DNA from: Schlesneria sp.
Lineage (GTDB): Bacteria; Planctomycetota; Planctomycetia; Planctomycetales; Planctomycetaceae
Assembly: GCA_028291515.1 (NCBI GenBank)
Contig: JAQGHU010000022.1
Span: 124,001 to 188,000 of the forward strand
DNA length: 64,000 nucleotides
Direction of reading: 5' to 3'
The notes beneath the pieces are model-generated. The model searched no databases, had not been told where the DNA came from, and saw only the letters and a program-made list of their open reading frames with translations. Positions within the stretch are counted from its first letter, which is position 1; every line of letters starts with the position of its first letter. Positions 55,010 to 63,815 of the stretch are shown here, piece by piece. The position numbers and the translations under genes are program-made.

Positions 55010-56566
55010 TCAGTCCCTTGGCGTTGGAGGTGTTTTCGGGGCGACGTTGCTCGCGTCTTCGCCTACCAGCCGGAGCGCTTCCGCGATCAGTTGTTCGGCT
55101 TCATCCGGGCGCCCTTTTTCCATCAGGGGGCCCACTTGTCGCATCACCTTTTGGATGGGCGACACATCCTGTCCGTTGCGCTGCATTTTCTCGGCACCGC
55201 GCATGACTCGCTGGACCTTCTCCGCAAGCTGGTGGGGAGGGCCTCCCGGACGACGCACCATTGCGGGTCGCTTGCCGGGATTCTCGAGCTGTTGACGTGC
55301 GGTGGCGTAGCGCTTGTGAATGAACTTCTTCATTGAGGCGACGATGTCATCGTAGTTGCGGTCTTCCGGGTTCGTGATCCGTCGATGAGGAAATGGATCG
55401 GCCAGAAGGTCGGCCTTGATCAGGGCGTATTTGGCGTCGAGGTTCGCACACAATCGTTCGGGTTCGAAATGTTTGTCGAGAATGATTCGCGCTGTCTCGC
55501 GGTATCGCTTCAGCAACACCGGATCGGCGACGATACGATCCAGCAGCGGATGCGGTTGTTGCCCTGGGGCCGGCCAGGCGGCGTTCCAATCGTCCAGCAC
55601 ATGGATCTGTCCGAAAGCGACTTCGCAGAATCCGACATCCAGATCCCAGGGCAGGTATTGCCAGCGCTTCTGTTCGCCATCGTAGTACAAGTAGTAGTTG
55701 TGAGGATTCCAGCCGGTGAGTTGGTCGAATGCGCCGGAAAATAACAGCACTGCCGTCACTCGCAGGAAGTTGTCGACAGCGAACTTCGATTCCAGATTTG
55801 TCGCGAAGTCCCTGGCGGGCGACTGATTGATCATCCCACTGAACTCGGCCAGTCGACGATGCCCTTTCTTGGAAGACTTCGTTTCTGGTTTGAATGTCCG
55901 CTCGTAGGCCGTCGGATCATCGCCGAGGAATTGAAGATTGCCACCGGGCCCTCCTTCGTCGACCTTGAATAGCATGCCGTTCGGATCAGGCAGGCGGTGC
56001 TTGACGAAGACCTCATCGATCCTTTCCACGTTGACGTACAGGCCGTGGTATTTTCCGTTCAGATAGAGCTTGGCGTAGTTGCACCGCTGTGTGGTGATGC
56101 CCTGGTCGCGCAGAATCTCGGTCACAATCGGCTCGCTGAAGAGACTGCCGAACTGGACTGCGTTGTCGAAGGAAACGCGCCGCAATCCCAGAAAACGCTG
56201 GTCGTGGGTGAACTCATCGAATTTGATCAGGAAGCTGCGTTTGTGCTGTTGAGCCGGTGAAGATGAGCTATTTCCCTTAAACCGGATCGCCACGTTGTCT
56301 ACGGAAATGTCTCGCCATCGGAACGAGGCTCGGCCGTAGACCCGTTCGGGCAACGCCGTCCGCATCCGATTCAGCTCGTCTTCGGCAACTTGCAGGTGGA
56401 TCGATTGCACTTCGTCGGGACGGTAGAAGTCGTCCTCGCTGACTTCAGCGGCTTTTGAAGTCTGTGCTGATGAAATGCGCCCGTCGGCAATCACCATCGT
56501 GATTGCCAGACAGGCGGCAAGGATCCAATTGGCAGTGCGATAACGGATCGGCATGGGCATGGGCAT
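55010..56566 (-). CDS. CotH-family secreted protein kinase-like protein
   Basis: About 518 aa. The signal peptide (NWILAACLAITMVIADG) is followed by the CotH fold: IRFKGNSSSS, KRSFLIKFDEF (ATP-binding lysine region), YLNGKYHGLYVNVERID, and the metal-binding WDLDVGF. A basic, Q/M/R-rich tail follows residue 430. Bacillus CotH phosphorylates spore coat proteins; planctomycete homologues are exported and uncharacterised. Three in-frame ATGs (56566, 56560, 56554) lie together; AGG upstream suits the second best. Confidence 0.85.
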   Translation of the reverse strand: MPMPMPIRYRTANWILAACLAITMVIADGRISSAQTSKAAEVSEDDFYRPDEVQSIHLQVAEDELNRMRTALPERVYGRASFRWRDISVDNVAIRFKGNSSSSPAQQHKRSFLIKFDEFTHDQRFLGLRRVSFDNAVQFGSLFSEPIVTEILRDQGITTQRCNYAKLYLNGKYHGLYVNVERIDEVFVKHRLPDPNGMLFKVDEGGPGGNLQFLGDDPTAYERTFKPETKSSKKGHRRLAEFSGMINQSPARDFATNLESKFAVDNFLRVTAVLLFSGAFDQLTGWNPHNYYLYYDGEQKRWQYLPWDLDVGFCEVAFGQIHVLDDWNAAWPAPGQQPHPLLDRIVADPVLLKRYRETARIILDKHFEPERLCANLDAKYALIKADLLADPFPHRRITNPEDRNYDDIVASMKKFIHKRYATARQQLENPGKRPAMVRRPGGPPHQLAEKVQRVMRGAEKMQRNGQDVSPIQKVMRQVGPLMEKGRPDEAEQLIAEALRLVGEDASNVAPKTPPTPRD

Positions 56567-56723
56567 GGACCTGTTCGTACACCGATTGGTGTGAGGCAAT
56601 TCAACTCAGATTACTCTGGTCTATCGCCCGCACAGGTTCATTTCAATCTCGGCGAGTGAGGATGTCGCTGAAGCCACCGTTTCATGCCGTACCAAATCCC
56701 CGGCCTGGCTTTAGCTTTAGATT

Positions 56724-57425
56724 TCACGGGGCCCTGCTGGCGGGGCGCTCATCGGCAGGTAGGTCAGGGGTTGGTTGAAAGGTTCCCGCGTCAAGAGTTC
56801 GTCTGAAGCTTGCTGGATCATAAGGGCCAAAAACTGGAGTGTCGTAGTCGCTAAGTGGTTGCGGGGCTTCGTCACCTGGAAAGCCAAGTCCTTCGGCGTT
56901 GTTGACAATCGTTTTCAACCGCAGTGTGATAATCTCGTCCTTCGCCAGCTTTCTCTTGTCGAGTTGCTGTCGCAGGGTTTTCAGCCGCTCTTCCGCCGCC
57001 GCCAATTCTTTCTCGCGCTGAGCCAGATCTTGTTCGAACTGTTTGATCAGAGACTTCTGGATCACGTCGGTCGCTTCTTTCCGCGCGGCTTCGTTTTGGG
57101 CTTTCTTCAATTTCTCTTTGGCCGCTTGCATCGCCTGCAGTTGTTTCAGTTCTTCGGCAGAGATCGGGATAGCCACTGAGTCGTAGATTGTCCGCGCCAC
57201 AGTTCTTTGCCGGTACGCAACGGAGGAGCCATGCGGAGAATTTGCGGGATAAATGACATTGGGCACTTCAGAAATAGGGGAAGGCGGGTCCGGATAATTG
57301 ATCGTCGCCAGATTGGGATTCGTCCGTCTGCGTACGGGCGTCTCTTCTTGCGTCAACGCGATCGTCGTGAAAGTGACGAGGCTGAAGAAGCAACTAGCCA
57401 CCAAAATCCATTTCTTGCGAGTCAT
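56724..57425 (-). CDS. exported coiled-coil protein
   Basis: A 233-aa protein with a signal peptide (KKWILVASCFFSLVTFTTIAL) and a long heptad-rich helix at residues 90-165 (EELKQLQAMQAAKEKLKKAQNEAARKEA; EKELAAAEERLKTLRQQLDKRK). The ends are proline-rich. No family. Its ATG overlaps the kinase stop by four bases (ATGA), so it is translationally coupled to the kinase operon. Confidence 0.7.
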   Translation of the reverse strand: MTRKKWILVASCFFSLVTFTTIALTQEETPVRRRTNPNLATINYPDPPSPISEVPNVIYPANSPHGSSVAYRQRTVARTIYDSVAIPISAEELKQLQAMQAAKEKLKKAQNEAARKEATDVIQKSLIKQFEQDLAQREKELAAAEERLKTLRQQLDKRKLAKDEIITLRLKTIVNNAEGLGFPGDEAPQPLSDYDTPVFGPYDPASFRRTLDAGTFQPTPDLPADERPASRAP

Positions 57426-59062
57426 TGAGCAGCCCTTTCGACTTGAGGAGGTTGATAAACCGACTTTGGAGAGATTTGTGATCCACTGGAACCGAGTTCC
57501 AGCGTTTTGAGTGCGTCCAAGATTGAACTCAGGTTCCGTTGCCAGTCACTGAGATCGGTCGAATGCTCCGATAAAGCGGCGTCCTGACCGTTCCAATCGT
57601 GTTCAATATCACTCAACGACTGCTGAACACTGGTCAATTCGTTTGCGAAGTTGTCGGGAGGGAATTCCATCGCACCGACAAAGCGTGGCGGTAATTCCAG
57701 TGGCTCTTGACCAGGCGAGAGATCTTGAGTTTGCTCGATCGAATCCGGCATTGAACTCTGAGCCATCATCCCGGTTGTGAAGTGCGGGTCCGATCGATGC
57801 CATGAGGCGAGCCCGACGCCGACGAAGACACAGGCCACTGCGGCACACAGGCTCAAGACCGTTTTCTGAACCGTGGCTCGCCAGCGCAGCCAGCGGCGTC
57901 GCCAATGGAATCGAACAGGACGCCGTCCGCTTTGAAGCTGCGACAGAATCCATTCGAACCGCTGCTCCACTTCGTGAGCGTTCCGGAATCGGTCGCCAGG
58001 GACTTTCGCCAGCAATTGGTCGATGGCCTCGGCCAGTTCGGCGGGGATATCGTGATTGACTTCATCGACCGGTCGATGTGTGTCATGGCAGATGCGATTC
58101 AGGATCGCCATGGCATGCTCTGCCCGAAACGGCGGCCGCCCGGTACACATGAAATAGAGGACGCTTCCCAGGCTGAACAGGTCCGATCGATGGTCGACGG
58201 CGTGGCCGCTGGCCTGTTCGGGGGACATATAGTGCGGCGTTCCCGCGACGATCCCGGTTCTGGTCAGCGTGGCGTCATCCACCGTTCGTGCCAGCCCGAA
58301 GTCTGAAATCAGCACCCGTTCCACAGACTCTTCCATCAGGATGTTCGCCGGTTTGACATCGCGGTGGACCAGCCCCTGGGCATGTGCGGCCGCCAGGCCA
58401 GCCGCCACTTGTCGAGCGATGCGCAGAACCTCTTTCGGGTCGAGCGGTCCCCGTTCGTCGACGCGAGCCTGCAGCGATTGGCCGGGAACATACTGCATGA
58501 CCAGAAACGGCATGTCTCCATCGGACTGAACGTCGTGGATGGGAATCACATGTTCGTGGACGACGGCCGCTGCTGATTGGGCTTCGCGGGCAAATCGATG
58601 TCGAGCAGCTCCGTTGTGAGCCAGATGTGGCTTCAATACTTTGATCGCGACCACGCGATGCAGTTCGGTATCGAACCCTTTCAGGACGATCCCCATGCCG
58701 CCCGAGCCAATCATCCGTTCGACTTCATAGCGCCCGATTCGTCCCAGCATTTCGGGATGGCTGGGAGGGGCGAGGAAGTCGAGTGAGACGGGTTCGCTTT
58801 CCGCTCCGGCATCCATCATTCCATTCGCTTCCACGGAGATCACGACCGACGAGTTGATCGACGCGCGATACGGTTCCGCTTCATCGGACGCTTGCAATGT
58901 CTCACGAAGCTCGACCAGAAAGGTGTGATCGTCAGTGAGTTCAACGAGTCGTTGCTGGCAGCGTGAGCAGCCTTCGACATGGTTGGCTGCGACCTGATAC
59001 TCGGCACTCGATTCATCGGCTGCCAGCAGTTGTTTCAAGCGGGCATCATGACAGCGCATCAT
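57422..59062 (-). CDS. Ser/Thr kinase with N-terminal HC2 zinc-finger and C-terminal membrane segment
   Basis: A 546-aa protein. Residues 1-45 carry an anti-sigma-type zinc finger (CHDARLKQLLAAD...HVEGCSRCQQRL). The kinase domain follows: GSGGMGIVLKGFD, VAIKVLKPH, HRDVKPANILM and DFGLAR. A membrane segment (VLSLCAAVACVFVGVGLA) lies near residue 410, then a ~120-residue extracytoplasmic part. The start overlaps the sigma-factor gene by 17 bases, so the zinc finger probably binds that sigma factor and the kinase may control its release. Confidence 0.9.
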   Translation of the reverse strand: MMRCHDARLKQLLAADESSAEYQVAANHVEGCSRCQQRLVELTDDHTFLVELRETLQASDEAEPYRASINSSVVISVEANGMMDAGAESEPVSLDFLAPPSHPEMLGRIGRYEVERMIGSGGMGIVLKGFDTELHRVVAIKVLKPHLAHNGAARHRFAREAQSAAAVVHEHVIPIHDVQSDGDMPFLVMQYVPGQSLQARVDERGPLDPKEVLRIARQVAAGLAAAHAQGLVHRDVKPANILMEESVERVLISDFGLARTVDDATLTRTGIVAGTPHYMSPEQASGHAVDHRSDLFSLGSVLYFMCTGRPPFRAEHAMAILNRICHDTHRPVDEVNHDIPAELAEAIDQLLAKVPGDRFRNAHEVEQRFEWILSQLQSGRRPVRFHWRRRWLRWRATVQKTVLSLCAAVACVFVGVGLASWHRSDPHFTTGMMAQSSMPDSIEQTQDLSPGQEPLELPPRFVGAMEFPPDNFANELTSVQQSLSDIEHDWNGQDAALSEHSTDLSDWQRNLSSILDALKTLELGSSGSQISPKSVYQPPQVERAAQ

Positions 59063-59654
59063 CGTCCTCCCACTTCTTCACTTCCTCCCGCAGCCTGGAC
59101 ATAACGCGACTGCGAGCGACATAGATCGCTCCGACTGACAACCCCAATTCGGCCGCCGCCTCCTCCGCTGGGCGATCCTCCACGGCCGTCATCCAGAACG
59201 CCTGCCATGTCGCCTCTTTGACGGTCCCCTGCACCCGTGCGACGGCCCAGCGAAATAGATCCTGGCGATGCGAGAGTATCACATCATCATCTGCCCAACC
59301 GTCCGAGTTGGGATGCTGATTCAAGATCGCCAGCATGCTGGTTCCACCGCTGGCCAGGGCCCGCTGTCGCACTCGGCCCGACAGATCAATCAATTGATTT
59401 CGCGCGATCCGAAACAGCCAGGTCCTGAAGCGGCAGCGGTTTCCGTCCGGCCGCCAGCGTCCCACCGCCCGAGCTACCGCCAGCAATACGTTCTGCACTA
59501 ACTCGCGAGCATCCGCATCCTGCAATCCGCCTCGTCTTGCAAACCGGTAAACGAACGGCTCATAGATTGATACAAACTCCCGCCATGCCTCTGCATCGGC
59601 CGCAGTCGGCAGTCGCAGAATCAAGCTGGCACGAGTTTCGGGTATTTGAGGCAT
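59046..59654 (-). CDS. ECF-type RNA polymerase sigma factor
   Basis: A 202-aa sigma-70-family protein. Region 2 spans FVSIYEPFVYRFARRGGLQDADARELVQNV to RFRTWLFRIARNQLID, and region 4 is EEAAAELGLSVGAIYVARSRVMSRLRE. GGGAG is 5-6 bases before the ATG at 59654. It is cotranscribed with a kinase carrying an anti-sigma zinc finger, a grouping frequent in planctomycetes. The downstream coiled-coil protein is likely part of the same response. Confidence 0.9.
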   Translation of the reverse strand: MPQIPETRASLILRLPTAADAEAWREFVSIYEPFVYRFARRGGLQDADARELVQNVLLAVARAVGRWRPDGNRCRFRTWLFRIARNQLIDLSGRVRQRALASGGTSMLAILNQHPNSDGWADDDVILSHRQDLFRWAVARVQGTVKEATWQAFWMTAVEDRPAEEAAAELGLSVGAIYVARSRVMSRLREEVKKWEDDDALS

Positions 59655-59785
59655 CGCGGTCTCCCAGACGACCACCTATACACGAACGAAGCTTGGGAAT
59701 CTTTCACCAAGTGCGCGGATTTTGTCAGGTTTTTTCCGGGAACTAAAAGAACGATCCTCTTTCCATGTGCGCACGATTGAAGAGT

Positions 59786-59812
59786 CGGGGGGCTTACGCC
59801 GCCCCGCTCAGG
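59786..59812 (-). repeat. short GC palindromic repeat, copy 3
   Basis: On the minus strand CCTGAGCGGGGCGGCGTAAG followed by CCCCCC; it lies between the dehydratase 3' end and the sigma-factor promoter region. Confidence 0.6.
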
Positions 59813-59824
59813 GGAAAATGCCGG

Positions 59825-60835
59825 TCACGTCCCCTTGCTGATCCACTCTTGAAACTTTGGCTCGTCAACGTTGCGACCGCTGATCGTGATAACGATGTCG
59901 CCGGTGCCGCTGAGGTCGGTCAGGCCGTTGAGCACGGCGGCGGTGGCGATGGCTCCTGATGGCTCGGTGCGCAGGCCGTGATGTTCATACAGCCAGCGCA
60001 TGGCTTCGCGCGTGGTGTTGTCTGGAACGGCAACTCCCTTGGTCACGCAGCGTTGCAGGATCGGCCAGTTGTGTTCGCCCACGTCGTACGACAGCAGGCC
60101 GTCGCAGATGCTTTTCGGTCGCTCGATGCGAACTCGCTGGCCAGCGCGGAGCGATTGGCAAAAGTCATCGGCTCCTGCGGGTTCGACGCCGATGATCTGT
60201 GCCGTGGGATGAAGATCGGCGATCGCGAGAGCATGTCCAGCCATGATGCCACCGCCACTGACCTGGCAGAGGAAATGAGAGATCTCGCGGCCCATCTGCT
60301 GTAGATCACGACCGATCTGCAGGCCACCGACTCCGTTGCCGGCGATCACATGCAGGTCGTTATAGGGCGATGCTTGAACGGCGCGTTCGCCTTCGGCAAT
60401 TTCTTTAGCGATCCGATCTCGCTCACCCGTTTCATGATCGCGAGCGGCATTGTAGGTGCGGATTTCGGCACCGAACGAGCGTGTCAGTTCAAACTTGACC
60501 TGGGGCGCGGTGTCGGGCATGAGCACAATGACTCGTTTGCCGTAACGCATTCCCGCGAACGAAATGCCCGACGCGAAGTTTCCCGACGAATGAGCGACCA
60601 CAGGTCGATCGCCGACTTCTTCGGCATGATGAGCCATCCAATTTAGCGCACCCAACAGCTTGAACGACCCGACCGGCGTCCAGCCATAGTCCTTAAACCA
60701 GATGCGACGGCCAAGGGGTAGCTTCAATTCTCGCTCGAGTCGATACGACCGAACGAGAGGTGCGGGAGACAGATGTTCATTGATGATGGCCTCCGCATCA
60801 TAAACATCCTGCATCATTGCAAGCCGATCCGGCAT
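59825..60835 (-). CDS. threonine/serine dehydratase-like PLP enzyme
   Basis: A 336-aa fold-type II PLP enzyme. The cofactor lysine is in VGSFKLLGALNW, with the substrate loop HSSGNFASGISFAG, the phosphate-binding VSGGGIMAGHA and EPSGAIATAA. It resembles catabolic threonine dehydratase or serine racemase, without the regulatory ACT domain of IlvA. The reaction would be threonine to 2-oxobutanoate and ammonia, or a related one. Single gene; no biosynthetic neighbours. Confidence 0.87.
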   Translation of the reverse strand: MPDRLAMMQDVYDAEAIINEHLSPAPLVRSYRLERELKLPLGRRIWFKDYGWTPVGSFKLLGALNWMAHHAEEVGDRPVVAHSSGNFASGISFAGMRYGKRVIVLMPDTAPQVKFELTRSFGAEIRTYNAARDHETGERDRIAKEIAEGERAVQASPYNDLHVIAGNGVGGLQIGRDLQQMGREISHFLCQVSGGGIMAGHALAIADLHPTAQIIGVEPAGADDFCQSLRAGQRVRIERPKSICDGLLSYDVGEHNWPILQRCVTKGVAVPDNTTREAMRWLYEHHGLRTEPSGAIATAAVLNGLTDLSGTGDIVITISGRNVDEPKFQEWISKGT

Positions 60836-60861
60836 GGTTAGCTCCAGTCCGCAAAATTGTC

Positions 60862-61731
60862 TTATGGCAGCGGCACGGTCCCAGCTATTCCCGCCACCGT
60901 CAAGGACGCTCCGAAGACCGATGACAATGCGTTGGCTTTCTCTTGAGCGACAAAGAGTGTTGGATCACCACCGTGCAGCAGCGTCAGCAACTCGGCCAAC
61001 CGATTACCAATTCGCTGATTGCAACTTTGGGCCGCTTCGTCCAGGAATCTTTTCAGATAGCGAAGATCGTCTCGCGTCGGCAAAAGAACGCGAGGCGAGT
61101 TTAGCAGCGGTTCCTTGGCGAGCAACCGAATTTTAAGTGCATCAGACTGAGTGATCACTCCCACGTTATGAACCATCGTATGCCGGATCTGCCATATTAA
61201 GTCCATGATTGGGAGCCGAAAGCGTTCGGCTGGCGGATTGTGGTTGTTCCCCGGAAAGAGGTAGAAGTCGCCATCTTGAAAGGGACGTGCAAGCAACTTG
61301 CGAAAGCGTTTGTTGATTTCCGCGCATTTCAGCCAAGTCGCGGATTCACACAATGCTTTCCCAATCGCGCCCGCCCCATAGAACGATGCAAGATTACTTC
61401 CGTGAACAGGAAACTCGTCAAACCGATCATCCAGCGTGAAGGGAGCTAAATAGTCGATGGCGACAGCCGCGATTTCCTTCAAAAAACGCTCAAAAGTTTC
61501 TATCAGGTTTACCAATATCATGCCGTTCAATCGGCCCAAATGACGCTGCACGACCGCCGGATAGAGATCGTCCTGACTGAACGCTCGTTCGACATAGAGG
61601 AGTGAATTCCAGAGATCCGTACTGGTCCGTTTATAGTGAGATAGTGGAGCGATCGCCTCCTGGGGCAATTCTTCAACATGCTGCAGCATCTCTTTGATGC
61701 GGAGACCAAGATCAATCGCCCGACGAGGCAT
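60862..61731 (-). CDS. HEPN-domain protein (putative RNase toxin)
   Basis: A 289-aa protein with an alpha-helical body (MILVNLIETFERFLKEIAAVAI) and the motif IRHTMVHNVGVI, which fits the HEPN RNase signature R-x4-H. This pattern occurs in large HEPN families linked to toxin-antitoxin and defence systems. It starts two bases after the stop of a 146-aa partner gene, with AAAAAGGA overlapping that stop. No nucleotidyltransferase partner is visible. Whether it is an active nuclease is inference. Confidence 0.65.
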   Translation of the reverse strand: MPRRAIDLGLRIKEMLQHVEELPQEAIAPLSHYKRTSTDLWNSLLYVERAFSQDDLYPAVVQRHLGRLNGMILVNLIETFERFLKEIAAVAIDYLAPFTLDDRFDEFPVHGSNLASFYGAGAIGKALCESATWLKCAEINKRFRKLLARPFQDGDFYLFPGNNHNPPAERFRLPIMDLIWQIRHTMVHNVGVITQSDALKIRLLAKEPLLNSPRVLLPTRDDLRYLKRFLDEAAQSCNQRIGNRLAELLTLLHGGDPTLFVAQEKANALSSVFGASLTVAGIAGTVPLP

Positions 61732-61733
61732 GG

Positions 61734-62165
61734 CTATCCTTTTTTGCTGGCATGCGCGAGGTCGTCTTGAGTTCTTTCGGTAGTTTCCTCATCCTCGACC
61801 AGAAGCCATTCATTTCGACTCCCCTTCCAGCACAGATATAGAAGGCGGTCCTTCAGCCAGTGCGGCTTCTTATCGCCTGTGATTTGTACATTATTTTCCA
61901 GGCGGTCGACAACGGTGTCGATTTCATCGCCATGGATCTCCTGCCCCGTTGCATTCGACCGTTTCTGTTTGTCCTGAACGAGCAGCAAACGATCGATCTT
62001 TCTGAGTTCCGCAGCCAATTCATCGCCCGGGCATGGAAAATCGAGTCGGCCCGTCAGAAGAGGGTCGCCATCAACATTCCACCATCGATCCGTGCCTTGT
62101 TTTTCGATCCAAGTCGCCAGCTCTTTGGATTGCAACACAAAATGAGGGGCATCTTCAATGCTCAT
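61734..62165 (-). CDS. hypothetical protein paired with the HEPN gene
   Basis: A ~143-aa acidic protein (MSIEDAPHFVLQSKELATWIEKQG; DRLLLVQDKQK; WLKDRLLYLCWKGSRNEWLLVEDEE). No family recognised. It is encoded first and is separated from the HEPN gene by two bases, the usual order for antitoxin then toxin. GTG at 62174 is an alternative start. Confidence 0.6.
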   Translation of the reverse strand: MSIEDAPHFVLQSKELATWIEKQGTDRWWNVDGDPLLTGRLDFPCPGDELAAELRKIDRLLLVQDKQKRSNATGQEIHGDEIDTVVDRLENNVQITGDKKPHWLKDRLLYLCWKGSRNEWLLVEDEETTERTQDDLAHASKKG

Positions 62166-62359
62166 CGGAACCACCGCCTTTCATCATGACCAGGTTATTT
62201 AATCTTCGCATGGCCTGATCGCTGGTTCAAGCTTTCTGATGTGCTTCGCATCAGGAAATCATTGCGATGCAAGAGTGTAAGCCGAGTAAAAGTCGCTTCG
62301 CATCGCAAAAAAGGAGAAAAGGTCCCCTTGTCTTCAATCTGCCTGGATGCAGATGCACT

Positions 62360-63034
62360 TCAACTAAATGGCCGCTTCTTCTTTGACGCGGGACTGGTGG
62401 CCAACCGCGCGAGTACATTCTCCAGCCCTTGCCGCGCTTGATTCAATGGAGTGATCTCGTCCCGCATGACGAACAGGAAATTCGCAGTCAGGAGCATCCC
62501 CTCCGTTTCAAAAGCGGCTTGAGCAACATCCGACTGAGGCCTGATTTCGCCGTTCGCTTCGGCATCAGCGAAACACTGGGTCAGCAAGGTCAGCCATGCG
62601 TCCAGCACTTTGGAAACACGATCTCGTGCCAATCCGGGTCGTGTATCGAGTTCCGCGAGGACGGCAGCAAAAAAACAGCCCCCCGGAAAGACTTTCCGCT
62701 CTAAATGAAGGAGGAACGAATCCGCCAGAGCGCGGACTCGCCGCAGTCCTGCCGGGGCAGCCATCGCGGACTGAAGCACTTCGCGGTCAAAGATCGTGGC
62801 GGCTGTTTCAATCGTCGCCAGATCCAGCTCTTCCTTGGATTTGAAATGGGCATACAGCCCGCTCTTGCTCATCCCGACTTCAGCAGCCAACTCACCGATC
62901 GACAGGCCTTCGAGACCTTTCACGGTCACCAGCTTGGCGGCGGTGAGCAGAATGGTGGCGCGGCTGAGCTGGCCCGCCGAACGGCGGGGCTCGCCGGTTG
63001 GGGCGTTTGTTTTTCCTGCTTTTTGTTTTGCCAT
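62360..63034 (-). CDS. TetR/AcrR family transcriptional regulator
   Basis: A 224-aa repressor. The N-terminal helix-turn-helix reads RATILLTAAKLVTVKGLEGLSIGELAAEVGMSKSGLYAHFKSKEEL, the classic TetR pattern. The ligand domain has FFAAVLAELDTRPG and a C-terminal TetR_C-type helix bundle. The ATG at 63034 is the right start; the track's N-terminal extension crosses the operator region. Two palindromic sites lie 10-65 bases upstream, between this gene and a divergent tautomerase, suggesting that it controls both. Confidence 0.9.
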   Translation of the reverse strand: MAKQKAGKTNAPTGEPRRSAGQLSRATILLTAAKLVTVKGLEGLSIGELAAEVGMSKSGLYAHFKSKEELDLATIETAATIFDREVLQSAMAAPAGLRRVRALADSFLLHLERKVFPGGCFFAAVLAELDTRPGLARDRVSKVLDAWLTLLTQCFADAEANGEIRPQSDVAQAAFETEGMLLTANFLFVMRDEITPLNQARQGLENVLARLATSPASKKKRPFS

Positions 63035-63043
63035 ACCTTGAAA

Positions 63044-63064
63044 ATAGCACGATCGATCGTTAAC
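63044..63064. promoter_or_regulatory. operator-like palindrome 1
   Basis: TAGCACGATCGATCGTTA has a 12-bp perfect palindrome (ACGATCGATCGT) and starts 12 bases before the TetR gene. It resembles site 2 at 63079. Confidence 0.65.
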
Positions 63065-63078
63065 TTCAAGAAATACAT

Positions 63079-63100
63079 CAGCACGACCGATCGTGCTATG
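63079..63100. promoter_or_regulatory. operator-like palindrome 2
   Basis: CAGCACGACCGATCGTGCTATG, with 7-bp arms AGCACGA/TCGTGCT, shares the AGCACGA..CGATCGT pattern with site 1, the two centres about 34 bases apart. It is on the tautomerase side of the intergenic region. Confidence 0.7.
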
Positions 63101-63206
63101 TGTGATGGTGTTCGTCACAGCGCGCGAATTCAACAGGACGCACTTTTCAAGTTGCGGTGCGTGCTGAATCACATCAGCAACTTCGACATCTGGATGGATC
63201 GCTCCT

Positions 63207-63428
63207 ATGCCACTACTGAACGTCAAGTTGATAGAAGGCGTTTTCTCGCACGCACAAAAGCAAGAGATGATTCGCAAACTGACGGACACGATGGTTTCCA
63301 TCGAGGGTGAGAACATGCGTCCGGTGACCTGGGTCGTGATCGAAGAGGTCAAAAGTGGCGAATGGGGAGTTGGCGGCAACCCCTTAACTACGAGCGACGT
63401 GCAAGCCCTCGCCGCCGGTCAGTCCTGA
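63207..63428 (+). CDS. 4-oxalocrotonate tautomerase-like enzyme
   Basis: A 73-aa protein beginning MPLLNVKLIEGVFSHAQKQEMI; the N-terminal proline after Met removal is the catalytic base of this family. VTWVVIEEVKSGEWGVGG is the matching C-terminal half. These small hexameric enzymes isomerise unsaturated oxo-acids or detoxify halogenated acids. It is divergent from the TetR gene and probably regulated by it. Confidence 0.88.
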   Translation: MPLLNVKLIEGVFSHAQKQEMIRKLTDTMVSIEGENMRPVTWVVIEEVKSGEWGVGGNPLTTSDVQALAAGQS

Positions 63429-63815
63429 ACATTGCGCTTATCATGGACTCTCTCCGGTGACTTGCGAAGCTTGGAAACCAGCTCACCGGAGGGGGCGATC
63501 TTGGACACCTAGGACCGTTTGTTGGTTGCATTCGAGAACCAATCGCCGGTTCCATCGCATCGGTGCCACGCTACACGCCCCTGTCAATAACTATGGGGAC
63601 TTAGGCCCTTTTCTCCTCCATTGATGTGCCAAGCCAAAGCCGTTGAGTGCGACAAGATGTCCGGCAGGCGGTCCAAAGAGACCACTTACTTCCCGTGCGC
63701 ACCGCCTTCGCATCAAAATGGCTTTATCGAGATTGACATATGACTTCTCGTTGATTAAATGAGACGCTATGTCTATTTGTGGAGTGATCTACACGATGAT
63801 ATTTGAGACGCAACT
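63429..63815. other. intergenic region before the DUF1559 gene
   Basis: About 390 bases with no ORF, hairpin or promoter that I can support. Confidence 0.3.
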
